The notes under the pieces are model-generated. The model was not told the DNA's origin and made no database searches. It saw only the letters and a program-made list of their open reading frames with translations. This document shows, one piece after another, positions 50,205 to 57,919 of a stretch of 64,000 nt of DNA. This DNA comes from a virus. The stretch covers positions 1 through 64,000 of IMG/VR virus record IMGVR_UViG_3300030419_007002. The stretch is one strand, 5' to 3'. The translations under genes were made by a program, and so were the position numbers. Numbering within the stretch: position 1 is the first letter of the stretch; each line of letters opens with the position of its first letter.

Positions 50205-50615
50205 ATGAATATAAAATTAACAACTGTAGCGGTGAGCGGATACTTTGACCCTCTCCACGTGGGGCATATAGAGATGCTAGAAAAAGCGAAATCCCTAGGG
50301 GATAAGCTAATTGTTATAGTTAATAATGACGCCCAAGCTAAACTTAAAAAAGGCAAGTCATTCATGAGCCAAGAGGATAGGCTAAAAATCATAAGGTCGC
50401 TGAAATGCGTAAATGAAGCGTTCATTTCAATAGATGAAGACTCATCTGTATGCAAGTCGCTAGCCGCCTGTAAGCCAGATATTTTTGCCAACGGTGGAGA
50501 CAGAATAGAGGAGGAAATCCCCGAATCGCTTATCTGTAGGGAGCTCGGAATAGAAATGGTAGACGGACTTGGCGATAAAATAAGATCATCATCAGACTAT
50601 ACAGGACTTAAATGA
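50205..50615 (+). CDS. Nucleotidyltransferase, RfaE/HldE C-terminal-like
   Basis: A 136-residue cytidylyltransferase-fold protein: VAVSGYFDPLHVGHIEMLEKAKSLGD with the H-x-G-H motif, a Lys-rich KLKKGKSFMSQEDRLKIIRSL and ANGGDR near the end. In bacteria this domain of HldE adds AMP to heptose-1-phosphate. Here it is a separate protein upstream of the kinase domain gene. ATG at 50205 fits the family start; a frame from 50148 is possible. Confidence 0.8.
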   Translation: MNIKLTTVAVSGYFDPLHVGHIEMLEKAKSLGDKLIVIVNNDAQAKLKKGKSFMSQEDRLKIIRSLKCVNEAFISIDEDSSVCKSLAACKPDIFANGGDRIEEEIPESLICRELGIEMVDGLGDKIRSSSDYTGLK

Positions 50616-51382
50616 AATTTTTAGTAATAGGAGATAGCTGTACAGACAAATTTATCTACGGCAAATGCGAAAGGATATGCCCCGAAGCACCCGTGCCAGT
50701 CTTTAATCCGATAAAGGAAACCACCAATGGGGGCATGGCAGCTAACGTGAAAGCAAACGTTGAGTCTTTGGGCGTAGAATGTGATTTAATAACTCACGAA
50801 AATCAGATAGTTAAAACTAGATATGTAGATATTAAAACTAATCAAATGCTTCTGCGGGTCGATGAAAACGATGAGGCCATGGGAAAATTCAACCACGGAG
50901 AAGTAGATTGGAAAAAATATGATGCAGTTATTATTTCTAATTACGGAAAAGGTTTTCTCAACGGAATGAGTGATGTTAGAAAAATATGTTTAGAGCATGA
51001 TAATGTGTTTTTAGATAGTAATAAATGTAAGATAGATACAGATTTACCTTTAAATTTAAGATTCTTAAAAATAAATGAGTATGAACTAGAAATTAATCCT
51101 CACCTCAAGAGTCATCTAGAGCCAGACGTTGGATTTATGACAAATTATACTAGGCCAGATCAAATTATAATTACTCTGGGCCATAAGGGGTGCAGTTATA
51201 TGGGTAAGACTTACCCGCCGCCCAAGCGCGTTGTCGCTCAAGATTTATCTGGCGCAGGAGACACTTTTTTAGCAGCATTAGCCGTCTCCATAATGAAGGT
51301 CAACGAAGTAGAAATGGCTATAGAATTTGCAAACGAATGCGCTTCGAAAGTAGTTGAGAAAAGGGGAGTAAAAACAGTATGA
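50612..51382 (+). CDS. PfkB-family kinase, RfaE/HldE N-terminal-like
   Basis: A 256-residue sugar kinase, shorter than the usual 310. LVIGDSCTDKFIYGKCERICPEAPVPVFNP opens as in heptose-7-phosphate kinases; TTNGGMAANVKANVESLG, KTRYVD, ISNYGKGFL, ITLGHKGC and DLSGAGDTFLAALA with the catalytic Asp follow. With the previous gene it gives the two halves of HldE in reverse order, suggesting synthesis of an ADP-heptose-like sugar; a heptose isomerase is not seen. Confidence 0.85.
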   Translation: MKFLVIGDSCTDKFIYGKCERICPEAPVPVFNPIKETTNGGMAANVKANVESLGVECDLITHENQIVKTRYVDIKTNQMLLRVDENDEAMGKFNHGEVDWKKYDAVIISNYGKGFLNGMSDVRKICLEHDNVFLDSNKCKIDTDLPLNLRFLKINEYELEINPHLKSHLEPDVGFMTNYTRPDQIIITLGHKGCSYMGKTYPPPKRVVAQDLSGAGDTFLAALAVSIMKVNEVEMAIEFANECASKVVEKRGVKTV

Positions 51383-52314
51383 TTTATTTAGATGATTTAA
51401 CAGTTAAAGAATTGCTTGATAACAAGTGGCTTGAAATTGCTGAAGCCGTTGAGGAAGCATTTGTTGACCCAACGGCAGACATGGTTCCTAAAGTTTACCT
51501 TGAAGCAGGTAACGCTGGGGATTATAGGGCCATGCCAGCAGCATTAGGTGGCTACGCCGCTTTAAAATGGATTGGTGTGTTCCCTGACAATAAAAAACAC
51601 AGCCTTCCGACCACCATTGGTTCACTTATTCTTAACGATAGATACACGGGTCAGCCATTAATAGCAATGGACTGTACGACACTGACTGCGTATAGAACCG
51701 CCGCCACTTCCGCGATTGCTGCAAAATATTGCGCTCCAGACGCGGAAGAGTTTGCAATTATTGGTTGCGGGATACAGGGGAGGTACCATATCGAAGCCTA
51801 CGAAGCCATTTGTCAAGGCCACATGAAGTTAAGCATAGAGCTTTACGATACCAACGAAAGCCCCATGTTGCAAATGTTTAATTGGCTTGGTAGAGAAAAC
51901 CTTTGTCATGCTTGGGGCAGAAATAAGTCAGTAAAAGAAGCCGTTAAATACGCAGACGTTATCACGACACTCACGCCCTCGACTGAGGGCTATCTAAATA
52001 TACTTGATCTTAAAAGTAATTGTCATGTAAATGCAGTTGGCGCAGACGCCGTGGGTAAGCGTGAATTAATGACTAATGTAATTGACGGAGCCGCGAATAT
52101 CATTTGCGATGACCCAACGCAAGCTCTGCACTCTGGAGAATTACAATACAATGAGTGGCCTCATTTAGATGTTAGCTCCATGAATCATCTCATCAGGAAT
52201 CATAAAACCATGCAGTTAGACAGGGGCGTGTCAATATTTGACTCGACAGGGGTGGCGATAGAAGATATAGCTATCGCAGAATTAATCTATAGGCTTCACA
52301 ATGGACAAAAATAA
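51379..52314 (+). CDS. Ornithine cyclodeaminase / mu-crystallin family enzyme
   Basis: A 311-residue NAD(P)-binding protein. PKVYLEAGNAGDYRAMPAALGGYAALKWIGVFPDN, then TTLTAYRTAATSAIAAKYCAPD, and EFAIIGCGIQGRYHIEAY as the Rossmann loop, and DVITTLTPS, NAVGADAVGKRE. Members convert ornithine to proline, or act on alanine, lysine or ketimines. Its codon use looks slightly richer in GC and Ala than neighbours (not measured), so recent acquisition is possible. Confidence 0.9.
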   Translation: MIYLDDLTVKELLDNKWLEIAEAVEEAFVDPTADMVPKVYLEAGNAGDYRAMPAALGGYAALKWIGVFPDNKKHSLPTTIGSLILNDRYTGQPLIAMDCTTLTAYRTAATSAIAAKYCAPDAEEFAIIGCGIQGRYHIEAYEAICQGHMKLSIELYDTNESPMLQMFNWLGRENLCHAWGRNKSVKEAVKYADVITTLTPSTEGYLNILDLKSNCHVNAVGADAVGKRELMTNVIDGAANIICDDPTQALHSGELQYNEWPHLDVSSMNHLIRNHKTMQLDRGVSIFDSTGVAIEDIAIAELIYRLHNGQK

Positions 52315-52447
52315 TTTACTAAAATGGAAAATTCGCCGTTTAGAAGCTAAAATAAGTAAGCTAGAAGAAGAAAAAAGAACCTTGAAAAAGCGTCATAAAC
52401 ATCAAAGAAGTCGTGATAGAAAGGTATATATTCAATGCCGATGCTGA
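52301..52447 (+). CDS. Basic coiled-coil peptide (48 aa)
   Basis: ATG 52301, TGA 52445-52447, overlapping the previous gene by 14 and the next by 35 bases. LLKWKIRRLEAKISKLEEEK is a short amphipathic helix followed by a very basic KKRHKHQRSRDRK stretch. No family; the overlaps make it less certain. Confidence 0.45.
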   Translation: MDKNNLLKWKIRRLEAKISKLEEEKRTLKKRHKHQRSRDRKVYIQCRC

Positions 52448-52820
52448 AGAATTATTTTATAATAAATTAAATAATTTACATGATAAGTATGTTTATCATC
52501 TTATATTAAGCGGAGTAGCAGATAAAGGCACGGATATTGAGTCTATAAAAATGACCAAAAATCCGCTTGCAAACAAAAAATATTGCGAAAAAATAGTGGG
52601 CGGGTTGGTAAATATCAAACCACAAATAATATCGAGCCTAAAAGAAGATGGAAAAGCCAAACTAGAGTGTATTTTTACAAAGATAGAAGACAATAAATAC
52701 TTAAACCATATCTACATGATACAGAATGTTATGGATTGGCCACAGCTAGACAAGTTCAGCTGCCAAATATGGTATCTCGGAGAGACTGGGCTTGAGGACA
52801 TTAAAAAAATTTGGGATTAA
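52413..52820 (+). CDS. Hypothetical protein (135 aa, GTG start)
   Basis: Alpha-beta protein (IERYIFNADAEELFYNKL, KPQIISSLKEDGKAKLECIFTKIED, FSCQIWYLGETGLEDIKKIW), unassigned. The GTG at 52413 is the only credible start for the full frame. It directly precedes the proton-channel genes, 5 bases away. Confidence 0.6.
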   Translation: MIERYIFNADAEELFYNKLNNLHDKYVYHLILSGVADKGTDIESIKMTKNPLANKKYCEKIVGGLVNIKPQIISSLKEDGKAKLECIFTKIEDNKYLNHIYMIQNVMDWPQLDKFSCQIWYLGETGLEDIKKIWD

Positions 52821-52825
52821 TTTAA

Positions 52826-53311
52826 ATGAATACTTTTACTAAATGGTTTCTGATTAATGCGGTCATGGGAACTGCCGTTTTTTTTGCAGAACAAAAGGGC
52901 GCGGTATCTACCGTAATTAAAAATGACTTATCATATATTTCTATTTTGATAATGGCACTATACGTTGGAGTTTCTATTTACGTAGGGAGATTATGTTACT
53001 TAGCTGACAAAATAAATAAGAAAAGAGAAGACGACGCCAGAGAATATTTACTAAAACGATCAGACTTGGGGTGGTTCTCTGCGGAACATTTTTTCTCATT
53101 AGGGCTATTGGGTACGATCATAGGACTAATCTTCGCAACGAGAGGAAGTCTCGATTCATCACTACCAGTAGCAGATATAGTTGCGGGATTAAAAGAAGGG
53201 CTCAACACAGCCTTTTACACAACCGTGTGCGGAATTGTATTTAGCTTACCGCTACAGGTACAATTGGTAATTTTAAAATTTAAGCTAGAAACTCATGGCC
53301 ATAAAACCTAA
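52826..53311 (+). CDS. MotA/TolQ/ExbB-family proton channel subunit
   Basis: A 161-residue membrane protein with helices at about residues 6-22, 36-58, 88-106 and 126-150. SLGLLGTIIGLIFATRG (residues 91-107) and DIVAGLKEGLNTAFYTTVCGIVFSLPLQVQL (117-147) match the two pore helices of TolQ/ExbB, including the G-L-L-G-T and the T-T in the second. In bacteria such pentamers rotate around an ExbD/TolR dimer using the proton gradient. The partner gene follows at 53456. It lacks the long cytoplasmic tail of ZorA-type defence proteins. Confidence 0.85.
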   Translation: MNTFTKWFLINAVMGTAVFFAEQKGAVSTVIKNDLSYISILIMALYVGVSIYVGRLCYLADKINKKREDDAREYLLKRSDLGWFSAEHFFSLGLLGTIIGLIFATRGSLDSSLPVADIVAGLKEGLNTAFYTTVCGIVFSLPLQVQLVILKFKLETHGHKT

Positions 53312-53456
53312 CAGAAGCGAAAGGCTCATCATAGTCATTGTGGCTTCAGCTGCGATTGGCTTTACGCTAGGGGTTCTGTCCATGGAGCAAAAGGTAAAAG
53401 AAAAAGACGAACAAGTAGAAGAACTACTTGGCGCAGTAGAGGATTTATTAAAATAA
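53295..53456 (+). CDS. Small membrane protein with coiled-coil tail (53 aa)
   Basis: ATG 53295, TAA 53454-53456. Membrane helix at about residues 11-28 (LIIVIVASAAIGFTLGVL), then SMEQKVKEKDEQVEELLGAVEDLL. It overlaps the channel subunit by 17 bases and the ExbD-like gene by one, so it is probably a third member of the complex. Confidence 0.65.
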   Translation: MAIKPNRSERLIIVIVASAAIGFTLGVLSMEQKVKEKDEQVEELLGAVEDLLK

Positions 53457-54049
53457 TGAGAAAATTTTTTTCATTCAGGCCATTCATTGACGTTTTGTTC
53501 TGCTGCCTTCTTATGTTGGTGGCGATCTTATTTCTGCTAAAGACAGAGGAAGAGAAAACTAAGTCTCGCCCTCCTAATGTGATTTATGAAATAGTACTGA
53601 CTTGGGATGGAGACAGTGAAGATGATCTAGACATCTATGTGCAAGCTGCATCGGGGCACAAGGTATACTTCAACAATAGGGAGGGCGGAGAAGGCAGTCT
53701 TATAAGCTTAGACCATGACGCGTTAGGCAAGCGAAGAAATAATAGCCTATCCCAAGGGCAAGAAGGGACTGTTGTAAAATTCAACGAAGAGATAGTCTCG
53801 TTTAGAGGGGTAACCGAAGGAGAAAACATAGTCACCGTTCACGTATATTCGAAAAGAGATGAAGAACCAACAGTAGCCACAATTAAATTAATAAAAATTA
53901 AACCATTCAGAGAAGTCATCACCAAGCAAAGACAATTCTCCACCACGGGGCAAGAAAAAATAGCCTTCAGGTTTAAAACAGACAAGGACGGAAACATCTT
54001 AGACGTAAATGAGTTACCAGCTAATTTAGTAAATCAATTAGGAGAATAA
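53456..54049 (+). CDS. ExbD/TolR-like protein fused to a YfaP/DUF2135-like domain
   Basis: A 197-residue protein. The N-terminal SFRPFIDVLFCCLLMLVAILFLL is an ExbD/TolR transmembrane helix with the proton-carrying Asp (D12) in the P-F-I-D-V context. Residues 45-150 (EIVLTWDGDSEDDLDIYVQAASGHKVYFNN, SLDHD, GENIVTVHVYS) resemble the YfaP/DUF2135 fold, D-L-D-x-x-V included, which is found in extracytoplasmic adhesion or von Willebrand-linked proteins. It replaces the usual small ExbD periplasmic domain and lies outside the inner membrane. Confidence 0.75.
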   Translation: MRKFFSFRPFIDVLFCCLLMLVAILFLLKTEEEKTKSRPPNVIYEIVLTWDGDSEDDLDIYVQAASGHKVYFNNREGGEGSLISLDHDALGKRRNNSLSQGQEGTVVKFNEEIVSFRGVTEGENIVTVHVYSKRDEEPTVATIKLIKIKPFREVITKQRQFSTTGQEKIAFRFKTDKDGNILDVNELPANLVNQLGE

Positions 54050-54051
54050 TC

Positions 54052-55050
54052 ATGAAACCATTAGTAGCAGTAGTAGACTGGAAGCAATCACCAAGAGGTG
54101 ATGAAAGTTGCTATATAGAAAAAGAGGCTATTGGTAATAGGGCGCGAGTTAAATATTTTAAATGCGATACGGATAAAGACTGGAAAGGGGAAGTATTAAA
54201 ATCGGACTATATCCTCTTATGGCACAATACAAGTATGCCCGATACAGTAATAAACAAGCTGGAAGACTGCAAAGCAATAATTAGAATTGGCACCGGATAT
54301 GATTCAGTCGATTATATTGCGGCCGCAACCAGAGACATCCCAGTTTGTAACGTTCCAGACTACGGAACAGATGAAGTTGCAGATCACTCCATAGCCTTAG
54401 CGCTTGCCCTTTGTCGCCAAATTATACCCATTGACCAAGAATGTAAAAACCTTGGTTGGGACATACCAAACAAAAATAAGATTCAAAGATTTGGAGAAAT
54501 GATGTTCGGGGTTATAGGGCTAGGCAGAATTGGAACATCTGTCGCCCTAAAGGCTAAAGCTCTCGGATTTGAAGTTCATTTTTATGACCCCTACCTTTCT
54601 AATGGCGTCGATAAATCCCTAGGTATAGCTAGAAGTAAAAATCTCGATAATTTTTTAGGCATGATGGATATAGTGTCCATTAATTGCCCGCTAACCGAAG
54701 AAACTCATCATATGATTACGAAGAGGGAGCTTAAAATAATGAGAAAAAATGCTTTCATTGTTAATACAGCGCGTGGATCCATTATAAAAAAGAAAGATTT
54801 ATTCTCCTCCCTCAGAAAAAATGATATAGGTGGCGCAGCCCTTGATGTAATAGAAGACGAGCCATTGAAGACAAAAAAAGAAGCCGAAACCCCCAACCTA
54901 ATTGTAACGTGTCATTCTGGATTTTACAGTATCCAAGCTGCATGGGAAATGAGACATAAGGCAGCATCAATCGCACGAGATATGATCTTAGGAGAAGATA
55001 TAGAGAATTGTATTAACTGTAATTTTTTACCAAGGAATTTTATAAAATGA
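54052..55050 (+). CDS. D-2-hydroxyacid dehydrogenase (CtBP/SerA family)
   Basis: A 332-residue NAD-dependent dehydrogenase. VCNVPDYGTDEVADHSIALALALCRQ, FGVIGLGRIGTSVALKAKALGFEVHFYDPYLS Rossmann loop, DIVSINCPLTEETHHMI, NTARGSIIKKKDL with the catalytic Arg, DVIEDEPL with Glu, and CHSGFYS with the His region. Substrate unknown: hydroxypyruvate, phosphoglycerate or keto acid. It follows the ExbD-like gene by 2 bases. Confidence 0.93.
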   Translation: MKPLVAVVDWKQSPRGDESCYIEKEAIGNRARVKYFKCDTDKDWKGEVLKSDYILLWHNTSMPDTVINKLEDCKAIIRIGTGYDSVDYIAAATRDIPVCNVPDYGTDEVADHSIALALALCRQIIPIDQECKNLGWDIPNKNKIQRFGEMMFGVIGLGRIGTSVALKAKALGFEVHFYDPYLSNGVDKSLGIARSKNLDNFLGMMDIVSINCPLTEETHHMITKRELKIMRKNAFIVNTARGSIIKKKDLFSSLRKNDIGGAALDVIEDEPLKTKKEAETPNLIVTCHSGFYSIQAAWEMRHKAASIARDMILGEDIENCINCNFLPRNFIK

Positions 55051-55559
55051 TTTATTTATTATACGGACAACCGGGATCAGGCAAAACAACTCTGGGAAGT
55101 ATGTTGGCCAGAGAAATAGACACCCCATTTTTTATAGATGGAGATGAATTTCGTAAAATGTTTTCACGCCAGAACCTCGGGTACGGAAAGGCGGGCAGAA
55201 CCAAGAACATAAGGAATGTCAATGCGGTAGCAACCTTTTTAAATAAGAAAGGTAAAAGTGAAGACTGGATGTGCATTTATGTTCGTGACAAAAACAACCC
55301 CAACAGTATAGAGGGGATAAGCGTTAACAACGAAACTGATGTAGTTCTAAGTTTTGTTAACCCTTATGCAGAGCTAAGAGAAGAACTGAGGGTAGACAAT
55401 AAAGGGCAAGTGGTAGAGATTTTATTAAAGTCAGACAGAGATCTAAGGAAAGAATATCATGTTGAAGACTTCGAAGAAGGCAACCCAGATCACAGCATAT
55501 CCACAGACAAAGATGTTACAGAAGGTTGGGCTGAATTAAAAAATTTATTAAAATTATGA
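55047..55559 (+). CDS. Adenylylsulfate (APS) kinase
   Basis: A 170-residue kinase producing PAPS from APS and ATP. P-loop GQPGSGKTTL (residues 7-16), FFIDGDEFRKMFS and GYGKAGRTKNIR, which are the D-G-D and the family R-x-x-N-I-R motif, then the lid-like VNPYAELREELR and the KEYHVEDFEEGNPDHSISTD end. The middle (LNKKGKSEDWMCIYVRD) departs somewhat from bacterial CysC, so activity needs checking. It gives a donor-supply step for the four sulfotransferases of this window. No sulfate adenylyltransferase is seen. Confidence 0.82.
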   Translation: MIYLLYGQPGSGKTTLGSMLAREIDTPFFIDGDEFRKMFSRQNLGYGKAGRTKNIRNVNAVATFLNKKGKSEDWMCIYVRDKNNPNSIEGISVNNETDVVLSFVNPYAELREELRVDNKGQVVEILLKSDRDLRKEYHVEDFEEGNPDHSISTDKDVTEGWAELKNLLKL

Positions 55560-55771
55560 AATTAATATTACTACTAGCAGCTTTTTATTTAGTTGGATGT
55601 TGCTGCCCAACATGTGAGCCAACTATATATTACAGCCCTAGCGGTAAACCATTCCCTACTAGTTGGGGTAGTCCTCCAGAGATACAGACTAAAGACTATC
55701 GACCCCTGCAAGAAGGTTATGGGCATGGCAGCAGCACCTTATATCATTGGATAGAGGAGAATCAAAAATGA
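55556..55771 (+). CDS. Small lipoprotein (71 aa)
   Basis: MKLILLLAAFYLVGCCC: lipobox L-V-G-C with the lipid Cys at residue 15, followed by CCPTCEP; the mature part is polar with Pro/Ser/Gly and a short W-rich tail. It overlaps the next gene by 4 bases. Probably in the inner or outer membrane; unassigned. Confidence 0.7.
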   Translation: MKLILLLAAFYLVGCCCPTCEPTIYYSPSGKPFPTSWGSPPEIQTKDYRPLQEGYGHGSSTLYHWIEENQK

Positions 55772-56223
55772 AAATATTACTATTCCTATTACTTACTAGT
55801 CTCTCTACCTACTCTCAAGTAGCTAGACCAACGTACAACCCATTCAATAATGGAGGCATTCCATTTTACGGTCAAAATCAAATGAGGCCGCAAAATAATT
55901 ACTACAATAACAATAACTTGTACAACAGACCGCAGTTTCCAAATAATACAAACCATCCTTTGAATTTTCATCGACCAAATAATTTTGGGTTTCAGAATAA
56001 TTTTCAAAGACCCCAGCAGTTCTTCCCGCAGAGTCAGCCGCAGCAAAATTGGCAGCAACCCCAAGTACAACCACAACAGCCTCAACCGCAGCAACCCGCT
56101 CCCCCACCAATGTTTACTAGAAAGTTCCATCTTAATAATGGATATTTATTCGGTAGGCCTACGCTATGGTACGACTCCAAATCTAACAAGATGCAGCCTT
56201 GGGTTAGGAAAAACCTAAGATAG
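55768..56223 (+). CDS. Secreted Asn/Pro/Gln-rich protein (151 aa)
   Basis: ATG 55768 follows GAGGAGAATC. Signal peptide about residues 1-17 (ILLFLLLTSLSTYS). The next 90 residues are low complexity: Asn-, Pro-, Gln-, Phe- and Tyr-rich with PQQ-PQ repeats. The last 35 residues (FTRKFHLNNGYLFGRPTLWYDS) look folded. Prion-like composition suggests a surface or matrix component of the infected cell; no family. Confidence 0.7.
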   Translation: MKILLFLLLTSLSTYSQVARPTYNPFNNGGIPFYGQNQMRPQNNYYNNNNLYNRPQFPNNTNHPLNFHRPNNFGFQNNFQRPQQFFPQSQPQQNWQQPQVQPQQPQPQQPAPPPMFTRKFHLNNGYLFGRPTLWYDSKSNKMQPWVRKNLR

Positions 56224-56232
56224 CTAAGCGTA

Positions 56233-56499
56233 ATGAAAGCTAAATTTCCAGAAGGTTACGGGGAGTACAAAGAGTATGATTTTGATAACAGGATCAGCTA
56301 CGAAGAAGACTCTGATTCAATGTATATCTACGTCGCTCCGCCCCAAGGGCAAGTGGGGGCAGTAATGGTTTACAATGAAGATGGGTGTATGGTATCAATA
56401 GATACGGACGAAGTGAATACTCAAGTAGGTATTGAAATAATTGGCGTGTCTAAATTAATGGATAAATTTAATCTAAAGAATATAATAAAGAAGAACTAA
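56233..56499 (+). CDS. DUF2283-like protein (88 aa)
   Basis: FDNRISYEEDSDSMYIYVAPP, then VSIDTDEVNTQVGIEIIGVSKLM: the pattern Y-(D/E)-x-x-x-D-x-x-Y-I, followed by a V/I-G-I-E-I strand, corresponds to DUF2283, a short domain of unknown function common in bacteria and phages. 9-base gap after the previous gene. Confidence 0.7.
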   Translation: MKAKFPEGYGEYKEYDFDNRISYEEDSDSMYIYVAPPQGQVGAVMVYNEDGCMVSIDTDEVNTQVGIEIIGVSKLMDKFNLKNIIKKN

Positions 56500-56500
56500 A

Positions 56501-56674
56501 ATGGAAAATAAACACAGAGAGCCTTGGGAAATCATAGGCATCATAACCTCAGGATATTTAGGAGTATTATTAGTGCATTGTGTACTTACGGCTATGGAGT
56601 ATGGAATGTTAATTGTAAATTATAAAAAAGAATTTAATTTGGGAGACTGCTTTCACGTGCCCTTATTAGTATAA
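56501..56674 (+). CDS. Small membrane protein (57 aa)
   Basis: ATG 56501, TAA 56672-56674. Hydrophobic segment at about residues 11-36 (IIGIITSGYLGVLLVHCVLTA). Spacing of one base before and a one-base overlap after. Unassigned. Confidence 0.6.
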   Translation: MENKHREPWEIIGIITSGYLGVLLVHCVLTAMEYGMLIVNYKKEFNLGDCFHVPLLV

Positions 56675-56835
56675 TGCTTAAAAAAATTATATTAATATTT
56701 TTTGCAGTTTTAACTATTCTTTTTGTTATACAGGCATTACCTGTTATACTTGCTATCGTTTATTTAGGGGGTTGGATGATATGGTGCGTTCTAACAGGGG
56801 ATTCTTTTTGGGGTGAGTATGGCCCGTTTTGGTAA
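56674..56835 (+). CDS. Small membrane protein (53 aa)
   Basis: ATG 56674 shares its A with the preceding TAA; TAA at 56833-56835. Residues 4-46 are almost entirely hydrophobic (IILIFFAVLTILFVIQAL, VILAIVYLGGWMIWCVL), probably two helices. Unassigned; a holin-like role cannot be excluded. Confidence 0.6.
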   Translation: MLKKIILIFFAVLTILFVIQALPVILAIVYLGGWMIWCVLTGDSFWGEYGPFW

Positions 56836-57133
56836 AATGGAAAGTCGAAAAAAATTTATAAAATGCAGTTGTCACGGCGAAGGTATGCTACTTGCCAAGT
56901 TTGACGGCGAAGAAGAAATCTATGTTAGCTTTTGGCGAGAGGGCATAAACCCCGTCAAATTAACTTGGTGGATGAGACTGAAGCTGTGTTACTTGGCTTT
57001 ATTTAAGGGCAATTATTATGACGACCAGTTAGTTTTAAGTAAAGAAGAAGCAAGACAGCTTTGTACGTGGATTCAGGATGAATACGACATGGACGCGGTG
57101 GAAAGAGAGATGGAAAAAGATGTGGAACAATAG
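56819..57133 (+). CDS. Hypothetical protein, phage/host-shared type (104 aa)
   Basis: ATG 56819 with GGGGTGAG upstream. FIKCSCHGEGMLLAKFDGEEEIYVSFWREGINP, then MRLKLCYLALFKGNYYDDQLVLSKEEARQL: a small beta-plus-helix domain resembling proteins found widely in phages and bacteria without known function. CSC may be a degraded metal site. Overlaps the next gene by 14 bases. Confidence 0.65.
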   Translation: MARFGKMESRKKFIKCSCHGEGMLLAKFDGEEEIYVSFWREGINPVKLTWWMRLKLCYLALFKGNYYDDQLVLSKEEARQLCTWIQDEYDMDAVEREMEKDVEQ

Positions 57134-57356
57134 AATCATAAAGCACGAAAAGGATGGAGTCACTTGGCATAGTGTCCATGAAGTCTTTTACAATGAAGAC
57201 GGTAGCATTTATGGTCACACCGAAGACCCAATTACTATCGTTGGAGAAACCGAAGAAGAAGCGGTAGAACAAGCGGAACAAATATTGAGAGATATTAAAG
57301 ATACGCCAGTTCTTGTGGCGTCTGAAATAGAATTTAAAGACCATGAAGAAATATAA
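57120..57356 (+). CDS. Hypothetical small protein (78 aa)
   Basis: ATG 57120 (MWNNRIIKHEKDGVTWHSVHEVFYNEDGSIYGHTE) fits the fold start better than an upstream in-frame start at 57078. Ends in an acidic helix (GETEEEAVEQAEQILRDI). A similar 'W-x-x-x-E-V-x-Y' type occurs in many phages; unassigned. Confidence 0.6.
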   Translation: MWNNRIIKHEKDGVTWHSVHEVFYNEDGSIYGHTEDPITIVGETEEEAVEQAEQILRDIKDTPVLVASEIEFKDHEEI

Positions 57357-57696
57357 AAAAGAACGATTAGAGAAAAAAGGCTGGTCTGTTGGAGATACGG
57401 ATGATTTTCTAAATGACGAGTCTCTTGAAGAATTTATGTCTAGTGATTTTCCGAGGGTTTATATACATGACGTTAAAAATAACCCAGACGATACCTGCTC
57501 TATAGAAATTTCTACTAATAAAGCTTTTGACGAACTCTTTAAGAAAGAAAAAAATCGTAAGCGAGTTAGCAATAAAGGAATACAGGAGTTTTTTATAGAG
57601 CTACTCGAAAAGGGTCTAGCTAAAGAAGATGGGTACGATTTAAAGACATTAGACAAGCGTAAGTCAAGTCGTAAGGCAAGTAAACTTTACAAATAG
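57343..57696 (+). CDS. Hypothetical charged protein (117 aa)
   Basis: Lys/Glu-rich helical protein with a central beta segment (FPRVYIHDVKNNPDDTCSIEIS) and a very basic C-terminus (LDKRKSSRKASKLYK), possibly nucleic-acid binding. Overlaps the previous gene by 14 bases. Confidence 0.55.
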   Translation: MKKYKKERLEKKGWSVGDTDDFLNDESLEEFMSSDFPRVYIHDVKNNPDDTCSIEISTNKAFDELFKKEKNRKRVSNKGIQEFFIELLEKGLAKEDGYDLKTLDKRKSSRKASKLYK

Positions 57697-57722
57697 ACGG
57701 ACAAATGTAAAAAAGCTAAAAG

Positions 57723-57917
57723 ATGTTTAAAAGACTTTGGTTAATTTGGTCGAGGACGGTAGATCATCGCATTGGCAAAACCGACGATGACGCCCCAGAT
57801 ATTCCAATTTTAAAAAACAAAGATGCGAATATTAGTTTGTTAATAAGGACCGTAATCGTTATAATAAATGTAGTAACTTGTTTTTTTATTATAGCTAATG
57901 TGATAAGGCACTGGTAA
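57723..57917 (+). CDS. Single-pass membrane protein (64 aa)
   Basis: N-terminal basic region with RTVDHRIGKTDDDAPDIPIL, then a membrane helix at about residues 37-60 (SLLIRTVIVIINVVTCFFIIANVI). Likely cytoplasmic N-terminus. Unassigned. Confidence 0.6.
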   Translation: MFKRLWLIWSRTVDHRIGKTDDDAPDIPILKNKDANISLLIRTVIVIINVVTCFFIIANVIRHW

Positions 57918-57919
57918 AT

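Noticed and set aside
52826-54049. A Zorya-type defence system
   Set aside because: The channel subunit lacks the long ZorA tail, the partner has no OmpA/MotB peptidoglycan domain, and no ZorC/D/E-like gene follows.
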